Shown one piece after another: positions 1 through 23,903 of a stretch of DNA of 64,000 nucleotides. Below the pieces are notes generated by a model. It was not told the origin of the DNA. It searched no databases and saw only the letters and a program-made list of their open reading frames with translations. Every line of letters begins with the position of its first letter. The stretch's first letter is position 1. This DNA is from Thunnus maccoyii (taxonomy: Eukaryota; Chordata; Actinopteri; Scombriformes; Scombridae), in contig NC_056543.1 of NCBI RefSeq assembly GCF_910596095.1, positions 21,724,542 to 21,788,541 of the forward strand, read 5' to 3'. The position numbers and the translations under genes are program-made.

Positions 1-375
<375 letters not shown>

Positions 376-730
376 AAGAGTTGTGACATACCCTTTAAAT
401 ACTGTCTGTACTGAGAGATTTACCAGACTGCTAGTTTTAATCTCTGTTTACCTGCCTGTTACATTGCATTTTGAATCCCACAAAAGCTATTTTGCTCTGG
501 AAATGCCAAAGACATTGGCACAGCGATTGTTACTACCCCATCTGTTTATGTTACCAAAGTATTTGTGTGTGTGGTACTCAGTATTTTTACTTAAGTCGGC
601 CATATTTGCAGTTGGTACTTTTTTTTGTTTGTTTTATGCTTATATTTATTTGTTAGTTTGCCAAAGGTACGGACTTATTGTCTGAGTTCTTGTTTCTCAG
701 GCAGATCAGTATTAAAAATGTGCTCTTACA
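376..730 (+). other. Probable 3' UTR of the NXPE gene
   Basis: This AT-rich stretch follows the NXPE stop codon. An ATTAAA hexamer at about 711-716 could be the polyadenylation signal. Open frames here (for example 383-685) resemble no protein I know and fit chance opening in a UTR. Confidence 0.45.
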
Positions 731-2099
731 CCCTGAGCCATGTAAAAACATCAGCTACACATCAACTACAATCTAAATTTGTTGCAGTGTGTAACTCATA
801 ACTCATAGAACAGACAAAAGGTCAAACAAGTTTTGTTTATTTAGACAAAACCTGCAACTTTAACTGCTAGCGTCAACCATAATTTGAATTCTTTTTCCTC
901 AAGAATATTTTTATTGAATTTCGAACAAGGAAGCAAAATATACACAGGAATTTTGTAGAGTGCACAACAGATATTTCAAGGTTAAAGAGCACATGCATGA
1001 TAGAAGAGCACATCGAGCAATCTTGTCCCAATTGCCCCTCACCCCCACTAGCCCCATCTACAAGCTGGAATTTAAAAAGGGTATTTCGTCCCTGGAGTAA
1101 TACAGAAAGGTGCTAGAAGTCAGGTTTTATATTTAGAAAAGAAAGAAAGAAAAATAAATAAAAGTATGGGGGGTTAGAAATTAATAAATTTGTACAGATA
1201 ATATTACTGAAAGAAATCAACAGAGAGAAAAAAGACAAAAAGAGAGTGAGAGAATAAGTCTTTACTTTTAAGGTTCTTAAAGTATTTCGGGAAAGGTCTC
1301 CACACCTTTTGGAACTTTTGTTTGAGTTACAAACTGAGTAGTGGATCTTTTCGAGGTTTAGACAGGACATGTTGTCTATCAGCCACTGAGCGTGGGTGGG
1401 TGGGGCAGCATCCCTCCATCTTAGTAATACTGCACGTCTGGTCAAAGGAGAGGCGAAGGACAGTGTGCGTCAATTGATTGGATTCACGCATGCATCATCC
1501 TCTCCAGTGGTGCCAAAAATGACGACCAGAGGGTTGAGTTCTAGGTCAAAATTGAGGATTAGGGATGAGGTTTGGAAAACATCCGTCCAGTATTTTTCCA
1601 GGCTAGGTCACGTCCATAATATGTAGATAAGGGAAGCCTCACCTCACCTACATTTGTCACAGCAGGGATTCACATCTTGGTAAATACAAGATAGTTTGGT
1701 CACATGGGCCCTTTGCACAACCTGTAACTGTAACAGACAGTGACAGGCACATAGGGATATTTAATTAACCCACAGTGAAAGGTTTAAATCCTGCTCCTAG
1801 GCAGTTTCAATTTTGTCAAGAGGGGCAGGTCTTATACCTGCTAGCTTGTCATAGATAGCGGATATTAAACCTTTGTAACAAAGAAACAGCGGTGTTTGTA
1901 TCAGGTGTCTCTGGGAAATTTGTTACCTGATAGTGGAGAAAATGTCTGGTTTGCAGATACTTGAAATATGGGTATTTGGTAGGTTAAACTTTTCAGAAAG
2001 TTGTTCAAATGATGCAAAACTGATATTGATAAAAAGATCCTTAAAGCGCTCGATACCTATAGGTGCAAGAGCTCCATCTACAGATGGATTTACGTCCAA

Positions 2100-4600
2100 A
2101 AGTGAGTTATTTTTTCCCTCATTGTCCGTTTATGTTGCTGCCAATGTGAAAAAATATTTGACCCTGCCACTGCATTTCCGCTTTTTCGCTTTGTATGCGA
2201 TTAAACGGCAAGGGAAAGAGGCGCTTCTTGTTCCAGACATCAATGCGTGTTCAGGCTTCCCAGGGTTGTATATGCATCGATTTATACGTCTATTTTCTCC
2301 AAAATAATCAAAGGTCTGGAAATTTTATTTAATGTGCACTTATTTCTCTGTAGGGATGGGTACCAAATATTACAAACAATACAAACATATAACAAACATA
2401 TTTTCAATGCCTCTACCGAATGGCCTGTGTTGAACTTGAAAAAATATTATAAATATGCATACGTACTTATTCATTACATTTACGAAAGAATCAAAGCAAA
2501 AATTTGTAAAATATTCATTCAGAATTTCATTTATTAAAGAACAAACACTTTTAAATCATGGGTTCAGATTTACAAGTTCCAAATTGAAAGACGTAACATA
2601 ACATAAAAACATAACTTTTTATCCCTCTTCCCAGAGGTGGAAAAAGTGAGCAATACATAAATAGGACACACAATATGACATAAATGGAAGATGGAAAAAT
2701 CCAGCACTCTTGGGATTTTCAGAAACGAGGCAATCTCAAACTTTTTCAAGTTAAGTGCCTCCAAAATAGATGCACAATACACCAGAGACCCATGTTTGAG
2801 AGGATATTGTTTGAAAGAATCCCCTCTAAGAAGATACAATCCCTTTAACTTTGTGTCAATAAAGTGAAATTAATCTATTTGTCCTTTTGCCGGGAACCCC
2901 CTGCAGCCCTCTCGAGGACCCCTGCAGTTTTCGGATCCCAGTTTGTGAACCATTCTTCTAAACAACTGGATAACCAAAGTGGATAAACTTAGGGATGTCA
3001 CAAGAATCAATACATAGATCCCATAGATACATAGATATCAAATCAATACCAGCATTTAGAAAATGATACTAATACCAGCGTTTTTAGTTATCAATAGTAT
3101 CAACACCTCATCACGCTATAACTCAGTGTTATTATTCTAATATAGACGGAGCGTGTTTGTTTAAATGCTGAAACACTTTCAGTCATATTTGCAAACCAGA
3201 ATGAGAGCACAGAATCACAGTTGTATTTGTTGTTAGAGAATGAATTTTCATACAGTTCCTCTAATTTGAAATGACTGTTTTTTGGGCTGCTTTGCTTTCT
3301 ACTTGAAGGCTACAGGCCAATATTTAATTTGTAACTATTATTCTAATGTAGCCTGTATGCTTAAATAATGAAACACAAAAAGTTTCTGTTCAATTTTTAA
3401 TGTTTATATATAGTTTTTAAATAAAGGAGTGTGTCCTGAGTGGGGTTTCCAGTATTAAATCAGGTACTGAGAGCAGTGGATCTTCAGTGGTAAATCTAGT
3501 ATGGTGACATCACTAGTATATACCGTAAGTGTCATACAATTTACTGATGACTTATTTTGAGAAATTTTCTATTGCGCTTCTGATTTGGCTGTGAGATTTG
3601 CTGATTTTGTGTGCATCAGATGTGATGAATTTGAGTAAATGTGATGGCGTTTTCCGTCCAAAATGGCGGCATTGCTACAGCAGTGCCATCTAGCAGTGGT
3701 TGTCAAAAAAGCACCAGAATTTCACCTCTTGTGCTTCTATACTCTTTGGTGTAACTGCACCCCTAGGTCTGAGCCTAACTCCACCCACTGCATAATTTTG
3801 AAAAATGCTAAAAAGTAGGCAAGGGGCTGAGGGGGGACAGGCGGTGGGCGTTGGACGGAGCATAACTGTGTGAGGCAGGAGTTCAAGGTCATTTAAACGA
3901 GCCAGAAGTCAGGCCACAAAAACAACAGAAATCCTCCTCACATCTCGCCCTGCAGTTCTGTAGCTGCCGTTAGCTTCTTAAGCTGAAAGTATATAGTATA
4001 TATTTGAAAATGAGCGCGGGGCTGGGGGAGGTGGGCGTTATCATTCTACCATTAATATACATTTCATGACGTAGAGAACTATGAAACGGTCGACTCTACG
4101 TCAGCATTGGCCCCGCCTTTTCAGGGCTGATTTTAATTAGCAGATGACACGTTGAGCCATTTTCAACCCATGAAATGCAGATTTTGTTTTTCATAAATGT
4201 GGTGTCAGTGTCAATATTAACACAGCATTGATGTGTTTCATCACAGCACAGTCATATAATTTAGTTTACAGCTCAAAAAACACGTTTTAGTGTGTATTAC
4301 CTCTATTACGGTCTAAAAAACCGTAGTCTGTCCACAGTGTCTCATCCACCGCCGCTTTGTGTTACACAAGCATAGAGCACTAGCACGGCTAATAGCAAAT
4401 TGTTACTACTGTTGCTGCTCTAGAAACAGCATTTATTTATATTTAAAATAAGAATAAATTCTAATGCTGTTCTGAATTTATTCTTTTTTTAAAATAATAT
4501 ACTTTTTAAAAAGCAATTATTTAGTTATGAAAAAGAACCGATAAGAGTCTCAATAGAGAACCAAACCAATAAGGAGCATCGATAAGAGTAGGGATTGTCA
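2100..4600. other. Non-genic stretch inside the L1 relic
   Basis: I see no coding exon here. The DNA is AT-rich with a few GC-richer islands (about 2880-2950 and 3780-4110) that look like pieces of other interspersed repeats, but I see no clear terminal repeats. It separates the two parts of the L1 relic. Confidence 0.35.
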
Positions 4601-4661
4601 GTGTGCAGTCAGAACCAAATTGCACCATTTAAAAAGAAAAAGAAAAAAGTGGGTGAGTGGG

Positions 4662-4769
4662 GCCCACAAAAAACACTTGGTCAGATCTAGGCACAAAAAC
4701 CACTTGGCTAGGTTTAGGCACAAAAACCACTTGATCAGGTTTAGGCACAAAAAACACTTGGCTAGGTTT
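4662..4769. repeat. 27-bp tandem repeat, 4 copies
   Basis: Four consecutive 27-bp units starting at 4662, 4689, 4716 and 4743 follow the pattern AGGCACAAAAACCACTTGG then CTAGGTTT, with a few substitutions. The same core occurs once more at about 62780-62806, so the unit comes from a dispersed repeat family and has expanded locally. It is open in several frames because 27 is a multiple of three; no protein is implied. Confidence 0.8.
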
Positions 4770-5820
4770 AGGGAAAATTTGTGGTTTATATATATAGATG
4801 TCATCGGTCTCATGTTGTCGAATAATGGTGCGGAAGGATTTACATTGGAGTACAGACGCTAAAGAGTGCCTTGTGCATTGGTGTCAGACGCTGAGGGGTG
4901 TGACGAAGCGTCGGTATTTGGGAATGAGAACAGGCTGGATCAAAACATAAGACAGCGTATATTAGCCGCCCAGTAATAAAAGCAGAAATTAGGCAGTGCC
5001 ATGCCATGTCTTGCTTTTTGATTTTTGAAGATGGACTTAATTTAGTTGACGACACTTGCCCTTCCATATGTAGGACGAGATAACTGAGTCTAGTGAGTCA
5101 AAAAAGGATTTAGGAATGAAGGTTAGTTTAGATTGAAAAAGATATAAAAATGTAGAGAGAATATACATTTTGACGGAGTTAATTTGGCCCACCAGGGATG
5201 TAGATAGGGGTGACCACTGCGTTAGGCACTATTTCACATGATTTAACAGAGTAAAGAAATTTTCTCTAAAAAGACACTTAGGTTTTCTTATGACTGTAAT
5301 ACCGAGGTAAGTAAATTGATTTTTCACAATCTTAAAAGGGAGCTTAGTATACTCTGACGTTAGTGCCTCTCCATTCACAAGGAGAAGTTCACTTTTGTGT
5401 AAATTTAGTTTGTATCCTGAGAAGTGGCTGAATTGGATGAGCAATGGCAGCATGGGGGGTAGGGAGGTGTCCAAGCTTGATATGAAAAGCACAAGATCGT
5501 CCGCATAGAGGGACACTTATGTTCAACTCCCTTCCTCCAAATTCCTGAAATATCTTGGTGACTATGGCACACAATTGCGTAGTGGTTCTATGGCCAGATC
5601 AAAAAGTAGTGGGCTTAAGGGGCACCTTTGACGAGTTCCCTGTTGGAGGTTGAGAGGTTGTGACTGTTGAGAGTTGGTTAGGATTGAAGCAGTAGGGCAC
5701 AAATGTATAATTTTATCTACATGATAAAACATGCACAGGTTTTGCTGACTGCTCCAACCTTCCAGTTCGATGAATTTAGTCGTTAGCTTGAAATTGTTTT
5801 CACGCAGGCTGGAGCAAACA

Positions 5821-8430
5821 TTTCTAGCTCATTGACATGCTGTGTTAGATCATCCAAAGCGAACTCAAGAGATGATGATGATCACCATCTGTCTCCAAAA
5901 TGTTTGTATGCATGGGGCAGAGTTTACATGTGCACATTCTCCTGCCAAATTTGTTTTTATAGAGCGCAACTTTTGTGTGGGAAGTGGAAGTGGCCTCTTT
6001 CAGGCTCTCCAAATTTCACACGGTTTTGGCAAATCTATTCAGATCATGTGAAATTTTGGCAGTGGTGTGTGTTGATCTGAGGCCTGGCCTTTGCATTCAT
6101 TTCTAAGAATAACCCTTTTGTGTTAATAGTTACATTGGTCTTTCTATATTCAATTGTAATCCTAGGTGTTTTATATGGACATTTGAGGGTTAATTTAACA
6201 TGATCACATACTGTATGTTGTCCCATTTTCATCAGTCAGTCAGTGAAGATTTGAGAAGAGAGCGATGGTTGTTTTTTGAGAAATGAGGTCTGTGTGATAT
6301 GAAGATATAATGTGCCTATTTTTGCCTACTTCTGTCTGACCCTGATAAGGATTAGAGCCAGACGATTCAGAGATCCCGTCCTCATTTGTAAGAGCTGAGT
6401 TGCTGTCATTTTTGACAGCATCTGCTATTGTCAAGTGTGTGCTTTCCTAAAAGGTTTAAAGTTCAAGACTATTTGTAAGCCATTGTCATGCTCTAATTCA
6501 AGCAGGAAAACATGGTTTGAGCTGGAGCTTGGTGATATATCCACATACAATTGTATCAGCATATGGGGTTAAATACTGTCAGGTTTTAATTTAAGTGACG
6601 CTTTGTTTATGACAGTTCTTCTGATCTCGAAGCCTGTGGTGCAGTTTGACCAAACTGTTACGATAGTGACATGAAGAGTAACTGATCAGTCTCAGTCACT
6701 TTTTCTCATGTGTGTAGAATATAATGCATTTTCATTTTTCTTTTATTTAATCAAGTGAAAGAACCATTGAGATTTAAATTTGTTTCAACTGTTACAAGGT
6801 GTGTCTTCATGTAGAAGGAAGGTTTTCAAACTATCACCGAAGAGTGTATTAACTCTACATGAGTCAGGCTACACTGACCAAAATAAAAAGAAGCTCGTAC
6901 CTAAAAAAGATGGAATTCATTCATTTTTTGTTTATCTTTATATATAAATCATATCCTTGCTGAAGATATTTTAAATGTATTGTCAATTTATTATTTAGGT
7001 AATGGATAAATAAGTTGTATCATTGCCATATTGATTTTTGTTCATATTGCACACCTCTGTAGTTTGAGCAAAAGAAAGGTACAGAAATGTTGATGTGGGG
7101 AAGACGACAGTCATCATATTGCACAGGAACTGCTGCTCAGTGGCTGCAGCTCTAAATCAGGATATAATATCTGTTATGATGGCATCACATTGCTGAGTCA
7201 GCCCTGTGTTGCAAATCATATGGAAATATTTTGTTTACTAGCATCTGTTGGGAGCTTGGATGGGTGTTAAGACATTTACTTTGCTGCTAATGCAGAGGAA
7301 ACCATTTGTTGGTCTTCAAACCACTGATTAGATATCAAAAAGCACAATGACTTCATTTATGTGTGTGCTTTCTCTGGAGGTACAGAAAAATGTGATATTT
7401 ATGTCTTTAAAAGTTTTGATTCATAATGTGAGGTATAGAACAGATTTGATTGTGGTCATTGCTTCATATTGTGAATATATTGTAATATTCATTTTTAACA
7501 GAACAAATTCTTACAATGCACATGTGTAGTGAGTGGGCCTGCACCATCCGCTACCTTTACTTTTGTTACAGTGGCAGTTGCTGATGTTACACTTGTCAAA
7601 ATGGCATGAATATTTAGCAAATGAAACACCACAACGATTATTTCAATAAACTTTTGATTAATGAAAACATTCTTGCCCATTATTTCTGTGTCACAGAGTA
7701 TATTGTTCTTGAAAATGTGATAACTCAAAAAAATAAGCATCCACGCACTCACAGTAACAACCAGCTCCTTCACTTAAAAATGTATTTGAATACACCATGT
7801 ATGTGGACATCCAAACATGACAGGTATGAACATGCTGCTACAACAGATTCCACTCTTCTGGAAAGGTTTGCTGCAAGATTTTTTGAACATGACTACAGGG
7901 TTTTTCTCCCGTTCTGCCACATGATCCACTTTATTTTTATAGCAAGTGGAACGAAAGGGCCAAGAAAAACAGCCCCAAACCAAAAGTACAATACTAGAAG
8001 CAAATTCACCAAGTAAATCTAGTTTGTCACAGGAAAAAAGAGAATATCCTTGACTTGATCTCCTCATTAATCAGTAATCCAAGAGCAAGCGGATGGAAAC
8101 TGATGAAAGAATTGTGAATTGAGACAGGATAAACAGACAAGCTGGACAATGTTGTAGCTGCTTCCTTCCTACTTTACTCTGTTTCCTGTCAAAACACATG
8201 TTGGAAAGAAATCATGAAATCATGCATGCAGGCCATACATAAGACTTAAGACAGCTCAAGAGTCCACCAGCTGGGAGCAGTCCTCCCCATCCCAAAAAAA
8301 TAATGGGACACAAAAGGTTCAGTTATACACTGCTTTTTCAAAGAAGTTATCTCTGTTCAGACACAACATCAAATAACTGCTTGAATGTAGTTGCATATCC
8401 TTAAAAATGACAAAGTTCCACGATTTTGTT
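5821..8430. other. Intergenic DNA without a recognisable gene
   Basis: AT-rich intergenic sequence between the L1 relic and the likely 3' end of me3. The longest frame (7621-8016, +, 131 codons) has no recognisable domain and no splice context. A minus-strand AATAAA-type signal near 7929-7936 leaves open a longer me3 3' UTR. Confidence 0.4.
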
Positions 8431-9510
8431 AAAAATTTTATTTAAAAAGTTTCTTGTTCCCTTTGAAAACATCAAGCATATCTCTGTACTAAAGCTTGCA
8501 GAGCATTCTGTTTTCTAGGAGTAGAAGATTCAGTTCATCAGCAACTTTGGCAAAAAACACAACAACACGCAAAGAGCTCTGTACAAAACTAAAGGAAAAC
8601 ACACCACTGGATATAAAACCATCCTGATGGTGACACTCACTTCCAATTGATGCCTCTTATGAACACACATTCAACAAACCTCCTTTTGCCTCCTATCAAG
8701 AATAACTGATTCCCTTAAACAGAAACGTAGGCCGATCCTGGAGTGTTTCAGTCCTGTGTGCAGGTTAAAACGTGCACACACACAGAGGAGTGTAAAATAC
8801 GAAGAAGCAGCTGGAGGGATGAACCACATGTTGCCGTCCTAAGCTAAACACGTGGCCTCTACAACTGAAAACGAACAAATGCAGATGTTAACTCAGGATA
8901 TGGAGAATGTGATGTCCTGAGGTCACACAGAAAGAGGCACTATGAATTTGTACTTTGTGTGAAAGTTAGATCTTTTTTCTTTTTTACACCTCAAAATGAG
9001 TCTTCTGTTCATTTGTGTCAGACAAGAGAAAGCATTGTGCGTTACTGGTTTTTTTTTCCATGCATTTCAGATTTTGACACAATGTGAGCACAGAATACTA
9101 CAACAGCTGAATGGAGTGTAGTTACGTTGTTAATGTGCTTATATTATTTGATATGCTGTTGAGCAGGTAATATCCTTCTTTCTCAGTCAGACCTTCATAT
9201 CAGTTGCTGAAAAAAGTACAGTGTTGAAAGAGAAAACTTGACATATTAACACTTAGAGTTTATAATCCTTAACATACAAGTATATTATGCATCGTTGGTT
9301 GGCTTATAATTGGGCATCTAGTTTATAATGAGCTCCATGTGCTGCGTGTTGAATCTCTAAGTTCATTTGAGAACATACCAGGGACATTTATAGAAACAAA
9401 CAACTAAAAAGCGAGAATCGTTGGCAAAGTTTCTGAATGGAGGCAATTCAAAAATCGTAAGTGACGGCAGCATATTACATTTAGAGAGAGAGAAAGAGAG
9501 ATGACCAGGA
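8430..9510 (-). other. me3: Probable 3' UTR of me3
   Basis: This follows the me3 TGA stop on the minus strand. A minus-strand AATAAA lies at about 8446-8452. No competing coding frame is seen. Its extent is inferred. Confidence 0.4.
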
Positions 9511-20348
<10,838 letters not shown>

Positions 20349-20353
20349 GCTGC

Positions 20354-21242
20354 CTTAAGACAACAACACACACAGTAAAGTTATCTCAGACATAATCCTA
20401 TCAAGACAAGCAGGGCTGGATTTAGTGATCTGGGGGCCCGATGTAAACCCTGTCTTGCTTTATATTCACTCTTTCTCTAACTGGGAATGTTGGTATTGGC
20501 AGTGGCAGAAGAAGTGCACAAAACTGTTTTCTTAAGTAAAACTAGTAAAAAAGTCCTGCACATTTTGACTCAACAGTGAAGAGTGAAAGAGAGGCTTAAT
20601 CAGCACAATGTCCTTAAATGAACTGTTCAAGGTGGAGCTTTTCATTCTAACTAGTTTATACAATACTGGATAGTTTAATGAATAATAATGCGTTATATTT
20701 TAATTGTTATATTTTGTGAGTAAAACATGAATCTGCAGCGTAACCAGTAACATATTTTTAAGTGCTTTGGTGACCTTTTATAATTTATTTCGGGGTACAA
20801 TAGTAACATAATTCAATGTTTTTCATATCTAAATAGTATAATAAATCTATAACTGTTTGGGGGCCTATTAGTTTTGGGCCCCAGGCAGCTGCCTACCTTA
20901 TCTAATGGTGAAGACACACGACCTAGAAACGCCAAACATATCATGAATGATAGTCTGTCCTCCTGTAAACAAGCTGGACCATCAGCTTCACACAAGCTGA
21001 GTCACAGACAAACAGGTGCCGCCGACATTTATATTTATAAAAATATATAAATGCACTGATAATGTATTAATTAATCTGTGGTGTAGATGTGGTCAGGATG
21101 TTTAAACGCTGCTGTGTGCGGCTACTTTATGTTTTGCCGTCTGCAGCTTTAATGATAATTAATGTTTTCTTTAGAGAACAATCTGCGCAGCTGCTAAATG
21201 CTAAGTTAGCGAGCTGGCGGCTAAATATCCAGCCAGTCTTAC
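20354..21242 (-). other. me3: Likely intron in the me3 5' UTR
   Basis: Just upstream of the me3 start codon the minus strand reads CTTAAG then GCAGCATGAAC, a usable acceptor at 20353/20354. A consensus donor (CAG then GTAAGACT) lies at 21243/21242. This implies a non-coding first exon starting at or above 21243. It is inferred from consensus only. Confidence 0.45.
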
Positions 21243-21560
21243 CTGAAAACGACGTGAAGCTGCTGCGCTCCTGACTTCAATCTGCATAGGAGGGACTGAG
21301 CGGTGCTGTGCTGAGTCTCTGTTGTTTATGGTCGCTGTGGATGTCTGGGGAAGATCGACAGACAGTTAACAGCTGATCCAGGATCCTTTGACATTGACAG
21401 TTTTACTTCCCAGTCAGTCAGCGAGCGAGTCCACCAATCAGACAACAGCTCCAACCCCTTCCCCACCTCCTCCTCCCACCTCCTCCCTCCTCTTTGTAAA
21501 CAGAGCCTCCATCTTCAACATCTGCTCCCCAAACACAGCATAGCTTTGTTTGAATGGATC
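21243..21560 (-). promoter_or_regulatory. me3: Probable me3 non-coding first exon and promoter area
   Basis: This lies directly upstream of the inferred donor. It contains purine/pyrimidine-rich runs (CCTCCTCC-type tracts near 21460-21490) and no TATA box that I trust. The position of the start site is unknown. Confidence 0.3.
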
Positions 21561-21842
21561 TTCTACTGACAAAGAGCTCGTCATTCTGCCGCTTATATAA
21601 TAATATTGACGGTATATTTATGCCATTGTTTAAGTTTCATGGATTGATTCTGTTTCATAAAACCTACAGCTGAGGAAAAAAGAGATTTGTTGTAACTCTT
21701 AGTCATGCACTGATATAAACACCAGTGAAACATAGAGAAGACAAAACCATCTGACCCCTGCAGATCATATTAAAGCCTGTGGCTCCCTCTGCTGGACACA
21801 CCAGGGTCTCCCTGGCAGAGAGTACAGGCAGAGTCAGTTTAA

Positions 21843-22345
21843 AGGAGACGTTCACCGTTTTTCAAGTCTGTCTTAAAACAACAGTAAGGTGTCTATATGA
21901 ACACTTAAAGAGGTTTTCCTCACTGTAATCATTCCTCCTGTTCATACTGACTATTAAAAGATCTCCTTCACATGTGCTTTCAATGTAAGTGATGAGGGCC
22001 AAGTGGATATCTGCCACATTTACAGTCTTTTTAGCATTAAATTCCCTCTTTGTTTCCCCAGACATGATTACCTGTTCAGCTGTGGTGGACGAATAGTAAC
22101 AAAAAGAGGGACTTTTGTAACATTGAAAGATATCTAATTTATTTGGCTCATTTGGACTGAAGCTTCATATTAGCTTCAGATAAACTTTTAAATACATTTT
22201 TGCACAGAAGGAGGACTGTGGATTCTGGTCCCCATCACTTACATTATAAGTGCCTTATGAAGGGATCTTCTAATGGACAGTAGTAAAAAGGTTCTTTTGG
22301 GCACCTGACTGTTGTTTTAAGAAAGACCTGACAAAAACCTGTCCT
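21843..22345. mobile_element. TTAA-flanked MITE, copy 1 (family M1)
   Basis: Long imperfect inverted repeats face each other: the left arm has TTTTTCAAGTCTGTCTTAAA then ACAACAG, and the right arm has CTGTTGTTTTAAGAAAGACC. The element is bordered by TTAA on both sides (21839-21842 and 22346-22349), and its ends are AGGA and TCCT. TTAA target duplication is the habit of piggyBac-type elements. No transposase frame is present, so it is non-autonomous. A second copy lies at about 25538-25960. Confidence 0.75.
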
Positions 22346-22844
22346 TTAACAGTATTTGGGGTCCCTATGTTGCCTCTAACTCTTTCTTATCAACTGCAAT
22401 GTACACAGCACACTATAAACGGCAGTTTCATTGTATTTTTTCCCAGAGACCCAGGGATACCACTGGAATACTAAATGTCTAAAAGCTTTCCTTCTATCTT
22501 TCTTTGGAGATTGTATTAAATATTTAGTCTATACTCACTAGTAGAAACGGGGTGGACAACATATAAGTGACAGCTTTCAGTAAAACACAATGTATTTCAA
22601 CGGCAAAAGAAACTACAGCCTCCAATACAGCTTCAATACAAACTTTACATTATAACCTTTGTGAAGGTACCTTAGCATTTATTGTATGGATGTTGTATTT
22701 AGACTGAATTAGTTTAAACTAGGTGTACCTAATAAACTAGCAACCAGGTATATTCTTTTGGCTACCGGTTTTCTGTATGTATCTTCATGTGTAAGTATAT
22801 AAATGATCCAGTTCACAGTAGCTGTATCTAAAAAAGGTTTATTT

Positions 22845-22948
22845 AAAACACTAGTTTGAAGCCAATCCTGGTCCAATATGTAACTTACACAAGTGTGATG
22901 AGTAAACTTGAAGCCTCCAGTGCACAAACACTGAGAATGAACTTAATA
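22845..22948 (-). repeat. Interspersed repeat fragment (family R2), inverted copy
   Basis: On the minus strand this reads CACTATTAAGTTCATTCTCA followed by GTGTTTGTGCACTGGAGGC and ACACTTGTGTAAGTTACATA. It matches 36554-36680 and 61016-61130 closely. Only the left part of the family is kept here. Confidence 0.65.
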
Positions 22949-22949
22949 G

Positions 22950-23900
22950 TGAAGTAGGAGACATCATGTGTCCAACAGTTAAACTTCTGAAAAGAAATAT
23001 ATTTACATATTTACAGATTCTGTCATTTCAAATGAGGGAGAAGGACTAGATGTCATTTTAAGGATTTTAACAAGTTAACTGACCCTTTTTTGTGGAAAAA
23101 CCATATCAGACACAAATAATTATTCAAAGTAGAGTATTTTATATACATCTTACATCATGGTTGGAGAGGATCTTTCAATTATTGAACAGATTTCAGTCAA
23201 ATTTGGTGGAAAGTTCATTAAGGCCAATTAATCAGGAAGAGGAAGAAGATGGGGCCACTATATGTACACTTAGCATTTAACGCTTTACCTCAAAACTCTT
23301 GAACCTTGAAGTGTAGAAACTACTTTTTTCTTGATTGCTTGGTCCAACCATGGACTGTCATATAGGCCACGCCAGTTTCTGCCTACACATTTTCCACCAT
23401 TTTGTATTTGTAGCAATTTTTTTTCCTTCTCCACATGTAGGCTACAACTTTAATATAATGTTCTCAAAATTTGGTACATAACCCAATTTGACTGAACCTG
23501 TAAAAAGCTAAGTGGTTTATTTTTTGGTATTCAATAAGCCTATTATTTTCCAATATGACCTGGCCAAATTCTTGTAAGAATGCGTATATGACAAAAAATT
23601 GCTATAATCCCTTGATTGAGTGCATCATTCAACTGCAATATTTAGATAAAATGTGTAGTCATTCACTCTGAACAATCCTTTAAATGTTGATGGCGTGCCA
23701 GCATAGGAGATTCTCATTTTCTGTTTGGACAACCATTACAGATCAGAACATTTTCTGTTCTGTAAATGACTTTGTTGTATGTTATGAAGACGGTGATAAC
23801 AGATGGAAAAGAAAACATAACAACTCAATAATACATCAATACAACTACAGTACTATAAAATACAATCATACGGAGTATTTATGTTGAAACAGGGGGTGCT
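22950..23900. other. Intergenic DNA without recognisable content
   Basis: AT-rich, short chance frames only, no clear repeat ends. Confidence 0.4.
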
Positions 23901-23903
23901 GAG

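Larger units (their letters stand above)
900..5820 (-). mobile_element. L1-like non-LTR retroposon relic, decayed and interrupted
   Basis: Read on the minus strand, 5228-5820 holds reverse-transcriptase pieces: a GTRQRCPLSPLLFDLAIEPL-like block near 5600, then SLYADDLVLF (catalytic YADD) near 5500, then GYKLNLHKSELLLVN and a FTYLGI block. Further along, 2090-1780 and 1700-1113 look like the C-terminal end of the same ORF2 (IERFKDLF, LNPLVVIFGT, ARRAVLLRWRDAAPPTHAQW). Stops and frameshifts break the frame. The RT part and the C-terminal part are farther apart than expected, so unrelated DNA at about 2.1-4.85 kb probably inserted later. A dead copy with no intact ORF1 or ORF2. Confidence 0.75.

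Noticed and set aside
383..685. 100-codon plus-strand frame after the NXPE stop
   Set aside because: Hydrophobic chance frame in a T-rich 3' UTR.
7621..8016. 131-codon plus-strand frame
   Set aside because: Low-complexity composition, no domain, no splice context; within likely chance opening of AT-rich DNA or the me3 3' UTR.
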